55,181 nt of DNA. Origin: Verrucomicrobiaceae bacterium (GTDB lineage Bacteria > Verrucomicrobiota > Verrucomicrobiia > Chthoniobacterales > Chthoniobacteraceae). The stretch spans positions 1 through 55,181 of the forward strand of contig SXWH01000201.1 in NCBI GenBank assembly GCA_005791535.1. Reading direction: 5' to 3'. This document shows, one piece after another, positions 18,108 to 26,125 of the stretch. The notes beneath the pieces are model-generated. The model saw only the letters and a list, made by a program, of their open reading frames with translations, was not told the origin of the DNA and did no database searches. Position 1 is the first letter of the stretch, and every line of letters begins with the position of its first letter. A program made the position numbers and the translations under genes.

Positions 18108-19238
18108 GTGGATAATCCTGCAGCCGTCGTCTTTTGGATGTCCACAATCCTGATCGTTTTCACTTACGCGGGATATCCGCTTCTTATCACACTACTGTCA
18201 GCGGCCCGCAAACCGCCAGAGCCGGTCGATGAGGAAACACCCGTCTGCGTTATTGTAGTTGCGCACAACGAACAAACGCGCATCGCCGCCCGGGTTCGCA
18301 ATCTCCTCGCCAGTGAATACCCGCCTCACCTTCTGCGTGTCCTCGTGGTTTCGGATGGTTCCACCGACGGGACCGCAGCTTGCATACGCGAACTCCACGA
18401 ACCGCGCGCAACAGTGCTCGAACGGACCGTGCGAATGGGAAAAGCCGCAGGCCTCAATGCAGGAATCGCCGCAGTTTCGGAACCGGTGATTGTTTTCACC
18501 GATGCACGGCAGACATTCGCGCCCGATACAATCCGCCGCCTCGTGTCCCGCATCGGAAATCCCGCCGTAGGGGCGGTCTCGGGAGAACTCACCATCGAGA
18601 GCGCCGCAGACGGAACCGGACGCGGAGTGGACGCATACTGGAAACTCGAACGCTTCATCCGCGCCCGTGAATCGCTTCTGGATTCATGCATCGGATGTAC
18701 CGGGGCGGTTTATGCAATTCGCCGCGAACTCTTCACTCCACTCCCTGAGGACACCGTGCTGGATGACGTGATCATCCCCATGCGAATCGCGCTCGCAGGA
18801 AAGCGCGTAATCCACGACTCCGGCGCACTCGCCTACGATCCGCAGCAACTCGAACCGGCAGCGGAAAGCCGCCGGAAACGACGGACGCTGGCGGGAAATT
18901 TTCAGATGCTTTTCCGCTATCCACGCTGGCTCATCCCGTGGAAAAACAGACTTTGGTGGCAGCTCATCGCGCACAAGTACCTGAGACTGCTCGGCCCCGC
19001 TCTTCTACTTGCCGCACTCGGCTCAAGCCTGCTGCTCTGCAACAATTCCATTTACCGCACCGCTTTACTTTTTCAGGCGGCATTCTATCTACTCGCCGCG
19101 CTCGGAATGCTCCTGCCCATCCGCTCCAAAATCGTGACTCTGCCCGCCGGCTTCGTTTTCCTAAACGCAGCCGTTGTCAGCGCTTTCTGGCATTACCTCG
19201 TCACGCCGAATCCCGCCCGCTGGCAAACAAAACGATAG
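18108..19238 (+). CDS. Membrane-associated glycosyltransferase family 2
   Basis: The 376-residue protein has an N-terminal membrane helix (VFWMSTILIVFTYAGYPLLI). A GT2 catalytic domain follows, with VCVIVVAHNEQTRI, VVSDGSTDGTAA and FTDARQTF. A later acidic site LDDVIIPMRIA and the QxxRR-like SRRKRRTLAGN match processive-type GT2 enzymes. Two to three C-terminal helices follow. The start is a GTG at 18108, four bases after the previous stop; the first ATG would remove the start of the helix. It may be the initiating or chain-building transferase, but its sugar is unknown. Confidence 0.88.
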   Translation: MDNPAAVVFWMSTILIVFTYAGYPLLITLLSAARKPPEPVDEETPVCVIVVAHNEQTRIAARVRNLLASEYPPHLLRVLVVSDGSTDGTAACIRELHEPRATVLERTVRMGKAAGLNAGIAAVSEPVIVFTDARQTFAPDTIRRLVSRIGNPAVGAVSGELTIESAADGTGRGVDAYWKLERFIRARESLLDSCIGCTGAVYAIRRELFTPLPEDTVLDDVIIPMRIALAGKRVIHDSGALAYDPQQLEPAAESRRKRRTLAGNFQMLFRYPRWLIPWKNRLWWQLIAHKYLRLLGPALLLAALGSSLLLCNNSIYRTALLFQAAFYLLAALGMLLPIRSKIVTLPAGFVFLNAAVVSAFWHYLVTPNPARWQTKR

Positions 19239-20639
19239 ATGCTGTTTAACTCGATCGATTTCGTCGTTTTCCTCGTCATCGTTCTGGCACTTGTCAGGAT
19301 CGGAGGCCCCCGCCTGCGAAACTGGCTGCTGCTGGTCGCGAGCATCATCTTCTACGGCTGGTGGAACCCGGCCTATCTGGCGCTGCTCGGTGCAAACTGC
19401 GCCGTCGCCTACTACGGCGGCATCGGCATTTCCAACGCATCCGACCCTCGGCAGCGGAGGCGCATCTGCACCTTCTGCGTCACCATTTCCGTCCTGCTCC
19501 TCTCATACTTCAAATATCGCGGCTTCTTTCTCGACAATATTCACGCCGTACTCGCGTCGCTCGGCTGGGAAAAGGCCACAGGCACCTACAGCATCGTACT
19601 TCCGGTGGGGATATCGTTCTACACGTTTCAAGCGATCGCATACGTGGTGGACGTCCACCGAGGCACCACCAGAGCCTGCACCAATGTCCGCGATTTTCTG
19701 CTATTCAAGACGTTCTTCCCACAACTCGTGGCCGGCCCCATCGAGCGCGCAAACAATCTTCTTCCGCAGATTCAGAATCCGCGCGCCGTCACGAACTCCG
19801 ACATCTTAGAGGGCCTGTATCTCATACTTTGGGGTTTCTGCAAAAAGGTCGTCATCGCCGACAATCTTGCGCTCAAGATCGCCCCGATTTATTCACGCGG
19901 GGAATTCACGACCGGCGACGTCATCATCGGCGCCATCGGCTTTACCTTTCAGGCTTACGGAGACTTCAGCGGCTACACGGACATCGCGCGCGGCGTGGCG
20001 CGCTGGTTTGGAGTGAATCTGATGCAGAATTTCAACTTCCCGTACTTCGCCACGAGTCCGCAGGACTTCTGGCGGAGGTGGCACATCAGTCTCGGCTCAT
20101 GGCTTCGGGAATATCTCTACATTCCGCTCGGTGGAAATCGAAAGGGCCCGTTCCGCACTTGGCTGAACCTCATCATCACGATGCTCATCGGCGGGCTCTG
20201 GCACGGGCCGACATGGCCCTACGTGATTTGGGGCGCGTATCAGGGCCTCATACTTTCCCTGCACCGCACATGGGTCGCATGGCGCGGTGAGAGCCGCCAC
20301 TCGCACGTTTCGCGCCTCATGTGCATCGGCGGGAATTTCCTGCTCACCATCTACGGAATGCTCATCTTCCGTCTCGCGTCGTGGGACCAAATCGTAAACG
20401 CCACAGGTGCCATAGCACAGCTTCAGTTCGCGCCGGATTTCGCAGGAAAGCTCCTGCGCATGCTCCCTTACATCCTTCTCATTCTCATCGTCGAAACACC
20501 GATGTTTGCGACGCGCAACCCATGGTTCTGGGTCCGGCGCAGACCAGTCTTTGTCGCGGCTGTTTTCCTCGCGCTTTTCTACTTAATCCTCATCCTTGGA
20601 GTCACCGGTGGAGACCAATTCATCTACTTCGCATTCTGA
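19239..20639 (+). CDS. MBOAT-family O-acyltransferase (AlgI-like), first copy
   Basis: The polytopic membrane enzyme (466 aa) carries the MBOAT signatures: MLFNSIDFVVFLVIV at the start, FPQLVAGPIERANNLLPQ, DFSGYTDIARGVA, FWRRWHISLGSWLREYLYIPLGGN and GGLWHGPTW with the catalytic His at about residue 322. AlgI-like proteins move acetyl groups across the membrane to a periplasmic SGNH-type transferase that modifies the polymer. The SGNH protein is encoded next, overlapping this gene. A second, diverged copy lies at 26126-27562. The ATG directly follows the previous stop. Confidence 0.93.
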   Translation: MLFNSIDFVVFLVIVLALVRIGGPRLRNWLLLVASIIFYGWWNPAYLALLGANCAVAYYGGIGISNASDPRQRRRICTFCVTISVLLLSYFKYRGFFLDNIHAVLASLGWEKATGTYSIVLPVGISFYTFQAIAYVVDVHRGTTRACTNVRDFLLFKTFFPQLVAGPIERANNLLPQIQNPRAVTNSDILEGLYLILWGFCKKVVIADNLALKIAPIYSRGEFTTGDVIIGAIGFTFQAYGDFSGYTDIARGVARWFGVNLMQNFNFPYFATSPQDFWRRWHISLGSWLREYLYIPLGGNRKGPFRTWLNLIITMLIGGLWHGPTWPYVIWGAYQGLILSLHRTWVAWRGESRHSHVSRLMCIGGNFLLTIYGMLIFRLASWDQIVNATGAIAQLQFAPDFAGKLLRMLPYILLILIVETPMFATRNPWFWVRRRPVFVAAVFLALFYLILILGVTGGDQFIYFAF

Positions 20640-21636
20640 TACCGTGCCCGAACCCCGGCTCACGGCGCTCTGGCTGTTCGTCATCGGCGTTCTCGTCATC
20701 GAGACGCTGCTGCGGATCATGCCCGAGGGATTCATGACGCGCACCGTACAACACCGCGCAGAAGAAGTGCGCTATCTGCCGCCGGCGGATATCCAGTTTA
20801 TGGGAGACAGCGCGACGAGCGGCGTTCGTGTGGCGCTCATCGAGCGGTTCATCGGCGACGGCACGCAGGTGAGTAATTACGCGCTTCCCGGCACCTCGCC
20901 GTTGTTCAACTATTTCGTTCTCCAGCGCCAGATCGCTGCCGGAAAAGCGCCGAAATTGATCGTGCTTGCGCCGCATCCCTTCACTTGGGGAGATCCGTTT
21001 CTCGACCGCTTTATGGCGCGCTTTGCAACACCCGCCGAGAGTGCCCGCTTTTTGCGTGATGGCGTGAAGTTCAGCGACTGGTTTTACGGAACGCTCTGCC
21101 GCCTCAGTTACACCCTGCGCTACCGGGAGGAACTATACAAATTCATCACAGTCGGCGACACGTTGTTCTTCCAGAATTTGGAAATCCCCGTCTCGTCGGT
21201 GCAGAACACGCGAGCAAAAGTCTCCATGCACGAGCAGCGCCCTCCCGAACCCACGGAGTCTCAATTAAGCAAAACCAACGTCCCTCCGTTGCTTCGCTCG
21301 CCAATCGTGATTCATCCCTACAACCGGATGTACCTCGACAAGTTCTGCGCCCTTGCCGCCGCGAACAACATCAAGATTCTGTGGATCACCCTTCCCTTGC
21401 CGGAAATGCTGCGACGCGATTTCCCGAATCCCGGACGGCTCGCGACCTATCAGGGCTTTGTCGAGGAAATGAAGGGGCGGCATCCCAATCTTTTCACAGT
21501 GAGCGCCGGAATCAACGAATTGCCCGACCGATATTACACGGACCCGTGGCACATGAATCCGTACGGCGCATGGGTGTTCTCGCAGTCCGTCGGCGAACAA
21601 CTCGGCGACTGGCTTCGCGAACATCCGGCCAAGTAG
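20608..21636 (+). CDS. SGNH/AlgJ-X-like acetyltransferase partner of the first MBOAT
   Basis: The protein has an N-terminal membrane anchor (LWLFVIGVLVIETLLRI). Then come a GDS nucleophile motif at residues 66-68 (FMGDSATSG) and a C-terminal DPWH pair at 312-315, which complete the SGNH catalytic triad. This is the layout of enzymes that accept acetyl groups delivered by an MBOAT and place them on a polysaccharide. The start is uncertain: GTG 20608 has a GGAG 6 bases upstream but overlaps the MBOAT gene by 32 bases, GTG 20644 avoids overlap, and TTG 20596 is also in frame. Confidence 0.75.
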   Translation: METNSSTSHSDTVPEPRLTALWLFVIGVLVIETLLRIMPEGFMTRTVQHRAEEVRYLPPADIQFMGDSATSGVRVALIERFIGDGTQVSNYALPGTSPLFNYFVLQRQIAAGKAPKLIVLAPHPFTWGDPFLDRFMARFATPAESARFLRDGVKFSDWFYGTLCRLSYTLRYREELYKFITVGDTLFFQNLEIPVSSVQNTRAKVSMHEQRPPEPTESQLSKTNVPPLLRSPIVIHPYNRMYLDKFCALAAANNIKILWITLPLPEMLRRDFPNPGRLATYQGFVEEMKGRHPNLFTVSAGINELPDRYYTDPWHMNPYGAWVFSQSVGEQLGDWLREHPAK

Positions 21637-21693
21637 TCGAATTTTTCACCAACTCGCGGTGGAAAGCCGGGACATTTTCGCCACAATGCTCTC

Positions 21694-22359
21694 ATGCAAC
21701 CGGTCGAACACGAACACTTCGTCAGTTGGAATCAGACGCCCGAGCAAATGGACGCGCTGTGGGAACTGGGTTGGCGTCATTTCGGGCCGATATTCTACCG
21801 GTACCGAGAAGCATGGACCACGGAAGGTCTGCGGCACGTCCGTCCGCTTCGAATCGATGTGGAAGAATTTCAGCCGAGCAAAAGTCAGCGGCGGACGCTC
21901 CGGAGGAATAGCGATATGGAAGTGCGCGTTCAACCGGTCGCAATCGACGCCGAGCGCGCCCGGCTTTTCGATATTCACAAACTGCGCTTCAAGGACAACA
22001 TTCCGAATTCGCTTGATGACTTCCTTGGCCCCGCGCCGCAAGTCGGTCCCTGCCAGACTGTCGAGGTTGCCGGCTACCTGGACAACCGGCTGGTCGCCGC
22101 CAGTTACCTCGATGTGGGCGTGAAGGGCGTCTCCAGCATCTACGCATTTTTCGACCCTGAGTTCGAGGATCGCCGACTCGGCGTCGCCACGATGCTTTGG
22201 GAGCTGATTTTTGCCCGCAGCACGGGAAAAAAATGGCACTATCCGGGCTATTGCTACGTCGAGCCGAGCGGCTACGATTACAAAAAGCGCTTTCAGCCAA
22301 TGTTTTACTACGACTGGGAAGACTGGGAAAACCGCGCAATCCCCGCTGAAGAAAACTGA
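21694..22359 (+). CDS. Aminoacyl-tRNA-protein transferase, Aat/Bpt-like (ATE C-terminal domain only)
   Basis: The 221-residue protein matches the C-terminal acyltransferase half of arginyl/leucyl-tRNA-protein transferases: GVSSIYAFFDPEFEDRRLGVATMLWE and WHYPGYCYVEPSGYDYKKRFQPMFYYDW. These enzymes add an amino acid to the N-terminus of proteins, marking them for ClpS/ClpAP. The N-terminal domain with its conserved cysteines is missing; the first 75 residues differ. The ATG at 21694 is the only sensible start. It is separated from the SGNH gene by 57 bases and followed by the 22435 terminator, so it may end the polysaccharide transcript or be an independent unit. Substrate amino acid is unknown. 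Confidence 0.75.
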   Translation: MQPVEHEHFVSWNQTPEQMDALWELGWRHFGPIFYRYREAWTTEGLRHVRPLRIDVEEFQPSKSQRRTLRRNSDMEVRVQPVAIDAERARLFDIHKLRFKDNIPNSLDDFLGPAPQVGPCQTVEVAGYLDNRLVAASYLDVGVKGVSSIYAFFDPEFEDRRLGVATMLWELIFARSTGKKWHYPGYCYVEPSGYDYKKRFQPMFYYDWEDWENRAIPAEEN

Positions 22360-22434
22360 AACTTTTTTTGAACGAACGCCCCGTCACCCTGTCGAAAGCT
22401 TCTGGTTAATAGTTCAGAGTTAGGGTGGTTAGGG

Positions 22435-22482
22435 CCGCCGCCGGAATCTTGGGGGAGATTTCCGGCGGCGGTTCGCTTTTTT
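22435..22482 (+). terminator. Strong Rho-independent terminator
   Basis: The arms CCGCCGCCGGAATC (22435-22448) and GATTTCCGGCGGCGG (22457-22471) pair over 14 positions with one bulged base. The loop is about 8 bases, and a run of six T (22477-22482) follows. It sits 75 bases after the stop of the aminoacyl transferase gene and before the M16 peptidase gene, so it ends the upstream transcript. Confidence 0.88.
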
Positions 22483-22535
22483 ACCATCGGCGCTCTTGCC
22501 GAGTCCTTCGCGGCATGCATCTTCACCACCCTCGC

Positions 22536-25061
22536 ATGCCAGCTTTTTCAATTCCGGACCACAACGCCCGCATTTTCACCCTCCCAAACGGACTCGAAAT
22601 CCTCGTGCAGAAGGACCACTCCGCGGCAGTCGCCAGCGTACAAGCCTGGGTAAAAACCGGCAGCATCCACGAAGGCCAGCAACTCGGTGCAGGGCTCTCC
22701 CATTTCCTCGAACACATGCTCTTCAAGGGCACCCCAAGCCGAGGACCGCAAGAGTTCGCCCGCTCAGTGCAGGACCACGGCGGCTATATCAACGCTTACA
22801 CGTCGTTTGACCGAACCGTTTACTGGATCGACATTCCGTCAAAAGGAACGTCCGCCGCCATCGACCTGCTCGCCGATGCGTTGACGAATTCCACCCTCCC
22901 CGCTGATGAGGTTGTGACCGAACAGGAAGTCATCCGGCGCGAATTCGCGATGGGCTTCGATGACCCCGACGACGTCGCAGGAAAGCAGCTTTTTGCCACG
23001 GCATTCTCGGCAAATCCATTGCGCCATCCGGTCATCGGGCACCTCGACGTTTTCAATTCGCTCACGCGCGAAGACCTGCACCGCTACTACAAAGCGCGCT
23101 ACGCCCCAAACAACATCTTCTTCGTCGTTGTGGGCGCAGTCGATGCAGATGCGATTCACGCGCAACTGGCGTCGTTTTTCAAAGAGCATCCGCGGCGGGC
23201 GCTGCCGGATATATTCATCCCAGAGGAACCGAAACAACTCGGTCGGCGCGATATTCACACAGAATTCGAGACCGAACTTTCCCGGCTTGGACTCGCATGG
23301 CACGCGCCATCGATAACGCATCCGGACATGCCGGTGCTCGACCTGCTTGCGACGGTTCTTGGCGGAGGTCGCAGTTCGCGCCTCTACCGCCGGCTCCGGG
23401 AAGAACTGGCAATCGTTCACAGCGTCTCCGCATGGTGCTACACGCCGGCGAGCGGCGGACTATTCGGTGTCGACGCAGTCCTCGATCCCGGTCGCACCAC
23501 GGAAGTGGAGCGTGAGATCATCAAGGTCATCCGCGAGATTGCGGATACTGGAGTGCGCGCCGAAGAACTGGAAAAAGGATGCCGCCAGTTCCTCAGCCAC
23601 CAACTCGGATCCTTCACATCGATGCGCGGGAAGGCATCGAACCTCGGCAGCGACTGGCTTTTCACGCGAAGCGTTCACTTTACCCGCGACTACCTCGCGG
23701 CAGCGCAGCGCGTGACTCCCGACGATATTCGCCGCGTCGCGAAGACCTACTTTACCGAGGACAACCTCACAGTTTCCTCCGTGAACCCAAAGGGAACCAT
23801 CATCGGCACTGCATCATCCGCTCGCGAGACCGGAAGCGCCGAAACGCGGCTGTTCACCCTCTCAAACGGCCTCAGGCTGCTGGTTCGGGAGGATCATCGG
23901 CTTCCGCTCGTCTCGCTGGTATCCACGTTCAAAGCCGGCTTGCTCGCGGAGACGCCCGAAAGCAATGGCATCAATCGGCTCGTCGCCCGGACCATCCTCA
24001 AAGGGACCGCAACGAGAACCGCTGCCGAGATTGCCGACAGCATCGAATCCGTCGGCGGCTCGATCGGCGCAGACAGTGGAAACAACAGCCTCAGCGTGAC
24101 CGCCCGCGTGCTCCAATCGGACCTCGCGCTCGGACTCGAACTCATCGCGGACGTGGTGCGAAACTCCACGTTCCCGCAGAGCGCAGTGGATCGTGAAAAG
24201 GAAGTGCAACTGGCGGGAATCAAGACCGAGGAAGAAGACATGAGCAGCATCGCACGAAATCTTCTGCGCACCGCACTCTATGGCGACCACCCGCTCGGCC
24301 TTCGTCCGCTCGGCTCGCCGGGGAGTATCGCAGCGATCACTCGCGAGCAACTCGCTTCATTCCGGGAATGCCACCTCTGTGCGCGAAACGGTGTGCTCGC
24401 GATCTTCGGCGCAGTGAAGGCGGAGGAAGCAGTCGCTCTCGCGGAAAAGTATCTCGGCGGCCTCCATTCCGGCGGACCGGCACTTTCAAATCTCGCACAA
24501 CCTCAGTTTCCCGCGGCGTCCACCGAGGTCATCGGCCGCAAGCCGAAGACCCAAGCCGTGATGATGATAGGCTTTCCCGGCGCTGACATGTTCAGTCCCG
24601 ACCGCACCGCTCTGGAGCTGATCGACGAAGCATGCAGCGACCTTGGCTCGCGTTTGTTCAACCGCATTCGTGAGGAAATGGGACTCGCCTATTTCGTGGG
24701 CAGCGGCAACACGCCCGGGCTTGTCCGCGGCGCTTTCACATTCTACCTCGGCACCGACCCGGCGAAGGTGGACGAAGTGCGCGCTGCGTTGACGGAGGAA
24801 ATCGGAAAACTTGCCGACGGCGGACTTGCCGATGATGAACTCGCACGCGCGAAGGAGAAGCTGCTCGGCGCGCAGGATATCCGGAATCAAAGTAATGACG
24901 CGCTCGCGTTCGGCTGCGCGCTCGATGAACTCTACGGTCTCGGCTTCAATCACCACATCGCACTCCGCGAGCGCATCGAAGCAGTCACACCCGATGAAAT
25001 CCGCCGGGTTGCGGCCAAGTATTTCCGTCAACCGGCCGTCACGGCCATCGCGATGCCCTGA
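22536..25061 (+). CDS. M16 family zinc metallopeptidase, tandem (pitrilysin-type)
   Basis: Two M16 halves lie in one 841-residue chain. The first half has the inverted zinc motif HFLEH (residues 56-60) and the third ligand E136 in the region QEVIRRE. The second half repeats the fold (FTLSNGLRLLVREDHRLPL and following) but has NRLVA where HxxEH should be, so it is a non-catalytic partner half, as in pitrilysin and processing-peptidase pairs. A substrate is not evident. No signal peptide is clear with the ATG at 22536. Upstream in-frame ATG 22515 adds only seven residues, and the long start at 22425 would overlap the terminator. The stop shares one base with the next start. Confidence 0.9.
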   Translation: MPAFSIPDHNARIFTLPNGLEILVQKDHSAAVASVQAWVKTGSIHEGQQLGAGLSHFLEHMLFKGTPSRGPQEFARSVQDHGGYINAYTSFDRTVYWIDIPSKGTSAAIDLLADALTNSTLPADEVVTEQEVIRREFAMGFDDPDDVAGKQLFATAFSANPLRHPVIGHLDVFNSLTREDLHRYYKARYAPNNIFFVVVGAVDADAIHAQLASFFKEHPRRALPDIFIPEEPKQLGRRDIHTEFETELSRLGLAWHAPSITHPDMPVLDLLATVLGGGRSSRLYRRLREELAIVHSVSAWCYTPASGGLFGVDAVLDPGRTTEVEREIIKVIREIADTGVRAEELEKGCRQFLSHQLGSFTSMRGKASNLGSDWLFTRSVHFTRDYLAAAQRVTPDDIRRVAKTYFTEDNLTVSSVNPKGTIIGTASSARETGSAETRLFTLSNGLRLLVREDHRLPLVSLVSTFKAGLLAETPESNGINRLVARTILKGTATRTAAEIADSIESVGGSIGADSGNNSLSVTARVLQSDLALGLELIADVVRNSTFPQSAVDREKEVQLAGIKTEEEDMSSIARNLLRTALYGDHPLGLRPLGSPGSIAAITREQLASFRECHLCARNGVLAIFGAVKAEEAVALAEKYLGGLHSGGPALSNLAQPQFPAASTEVIGRKPKTQAVMMIGFPGADMFSPDRTALELIDEACSDLGSRLFNRIREEMGLAYFVGSGNTPGLVRGAFTFYLGTDPAKVDEVRAALTEEIGKLADGGLADDELARAKEKLLGAQDIRNQSNDALAFGCALDELYGLGFNHHIALRERIEAVTPDEIRRVAAKYFRQPAVTAIAMP

Positions 25062-26065
25062 TGAATGATTTCGCGCAGAGCGGTCTTATTACGACGCTAC
25101 AGCGGCTGAACGACAGCCACCTCGCATCGCTCGAAACTGCACTGGAAGCCAGTGGTGCTTCGATTGCGCTGGTTCTCCCCTGCCATTCAAACGACCTCGA
25201 TCGCCCTCCGCTCGCACACATCGTCGAAGAACTGATGCCGGCTCGATTTCTCTCGGAAATCTTCGTAACCATGAACGGACCCGACCGGTCCGCCACGAAG
25301 CGGGCTGCCACACTTTTCAACGGATTCCCCTGCCCCGTCCGCGTTCTGTGGAATGAGTCAGACGGCAAAGGCGGCAACGTTGCCGGGGCATTCCAAATCA
25401 TCCTCGACGAAAGGCGGCACGAAATCATCGCGACCCAGGATTGTGATGTCGCCAGCTTTCGGCGGCACGATCTCGCTCGTTTGTGCATGCCCATCGCAGC
25501 GATGGGCTATCAGTTTTCAAAAAGCTACTACTCGCGCGCAACGGACCGGCTCTACGGACGGGTGACGCGGCTTTTTGTCGCGCCACTGCTACAGGCCTGC
25601 ACACGGGTTCTCGGCCATCACCCGTTGCTCGATTTTCTAGCGAGCTTTCGTTTCCCCCTCGCAGGCGAAGTGGCGATGACCGCGGCGGCGGCGCGTTTGT
25701 TGCCCGTCGCCCCGGGATGGGCTCTGGAACTCGCGATGCTGTGCGACGTCTTCCGCACAATCGATCCGCGCGATGTCTGCCAGGTCGATGGTGGTTCCGG
25801 CTACGACCACAAACATCAACCCGCATCCACCGCACTCGCCGAGATGGCAGGCCACATAGCCGCGGAGTTGTTCCGGCAGCTTCAAATCGAGGGCCTTCCA
25901 TCCGGAACCGACGCCCGTAGCGCGATTGCCGACGCTTACCGCAGCGAAGCATCGCACGCTCTACGGCGATCAAAGGCGCTCGCGCAAATCAACGCGCTCG
26001 CATACGACGCGCAAAGCGAACAGGACACCGTCGCCGCATTTCACGGTCAACTCTCACGGATGTAG
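25061..26065 (+). CDS. Glucosyl-3-phosphoglycerate synthase-like GT81 glycosyltransferase
   Basis: The 334-residue protein shows the GT81 landmarks. GKGGNVAGA (102-110) is the nucleotide-sugar loop. DCD (127-129) is the DxD metal site, with TQ immediately before. YYSR (156-159), RFPLAGEVA (197-205) and QVDGGSGYDHKHQ follow, the last close to the acceptor-binding H of GpgS. Such enzymes transfer glucose from NDP-glucose to 3-phosphoglycerate, giving the compatible solute glucosylglycerate after dephosphorylation. A GpgP phosphatase is not seen nearby. Mannosyl-3-phosphoglycerate synthase is the main alternative. Translation is coupled to the M16 gene (TGATG). Confidence 0.72.
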   Translation: MNDFAQSGLITTLQRLNDSHLASLETALEASGASIALVLPCHSNDLDRPPLAHIVEELMPARFLSEIFVTMNGPDRSATKRAATLFNGFPCPVRVLWNESDGKGGNVAGAFQIILDERRHEIIATQDCDVASFRRHDLARLCMPIAAMGYQFSKSYYSRATDRLYGRVTRLFVAPLLQACTRVLGHHPLLDFLASFRFPLAGEVAMTAAAARLLPVAPGWALELAMLCDVFRTIDPRDVCQVDGGSGYDHKHQPASTALAEMAGHIAAELFRQLQIEGLPSGTDARSAIADAYRSEASHALRRSKALAQINALAYDAQSEQDTVAAFHGQLSRM

Positions 26066-26125
26066 CGTTGCATTCACGCAACGCCGGCGCTACGCAGCAC
26101 CCCCCCCCCGAGCTTTTCCGTTACC
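26062..26125 (+). other. Imperfect hairpin and C10 tract between the GT81 gene and the second MBOAT gene
   Basis: GTAGCGTTGC (26062-26071) pairs with GCAACG (26078-26083) and CTAC (26090-26093) across a six-base interruption, so it folds imperfectly around the GT81 stop codon. A run of ten C follows (26100-26109), then the TTG start of the MBOAT gene 16 bases later. No T-tract follows, so a terminator is not claimed. The C-run is a candidate for slippage or sequence error. Confidence 0.4.
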
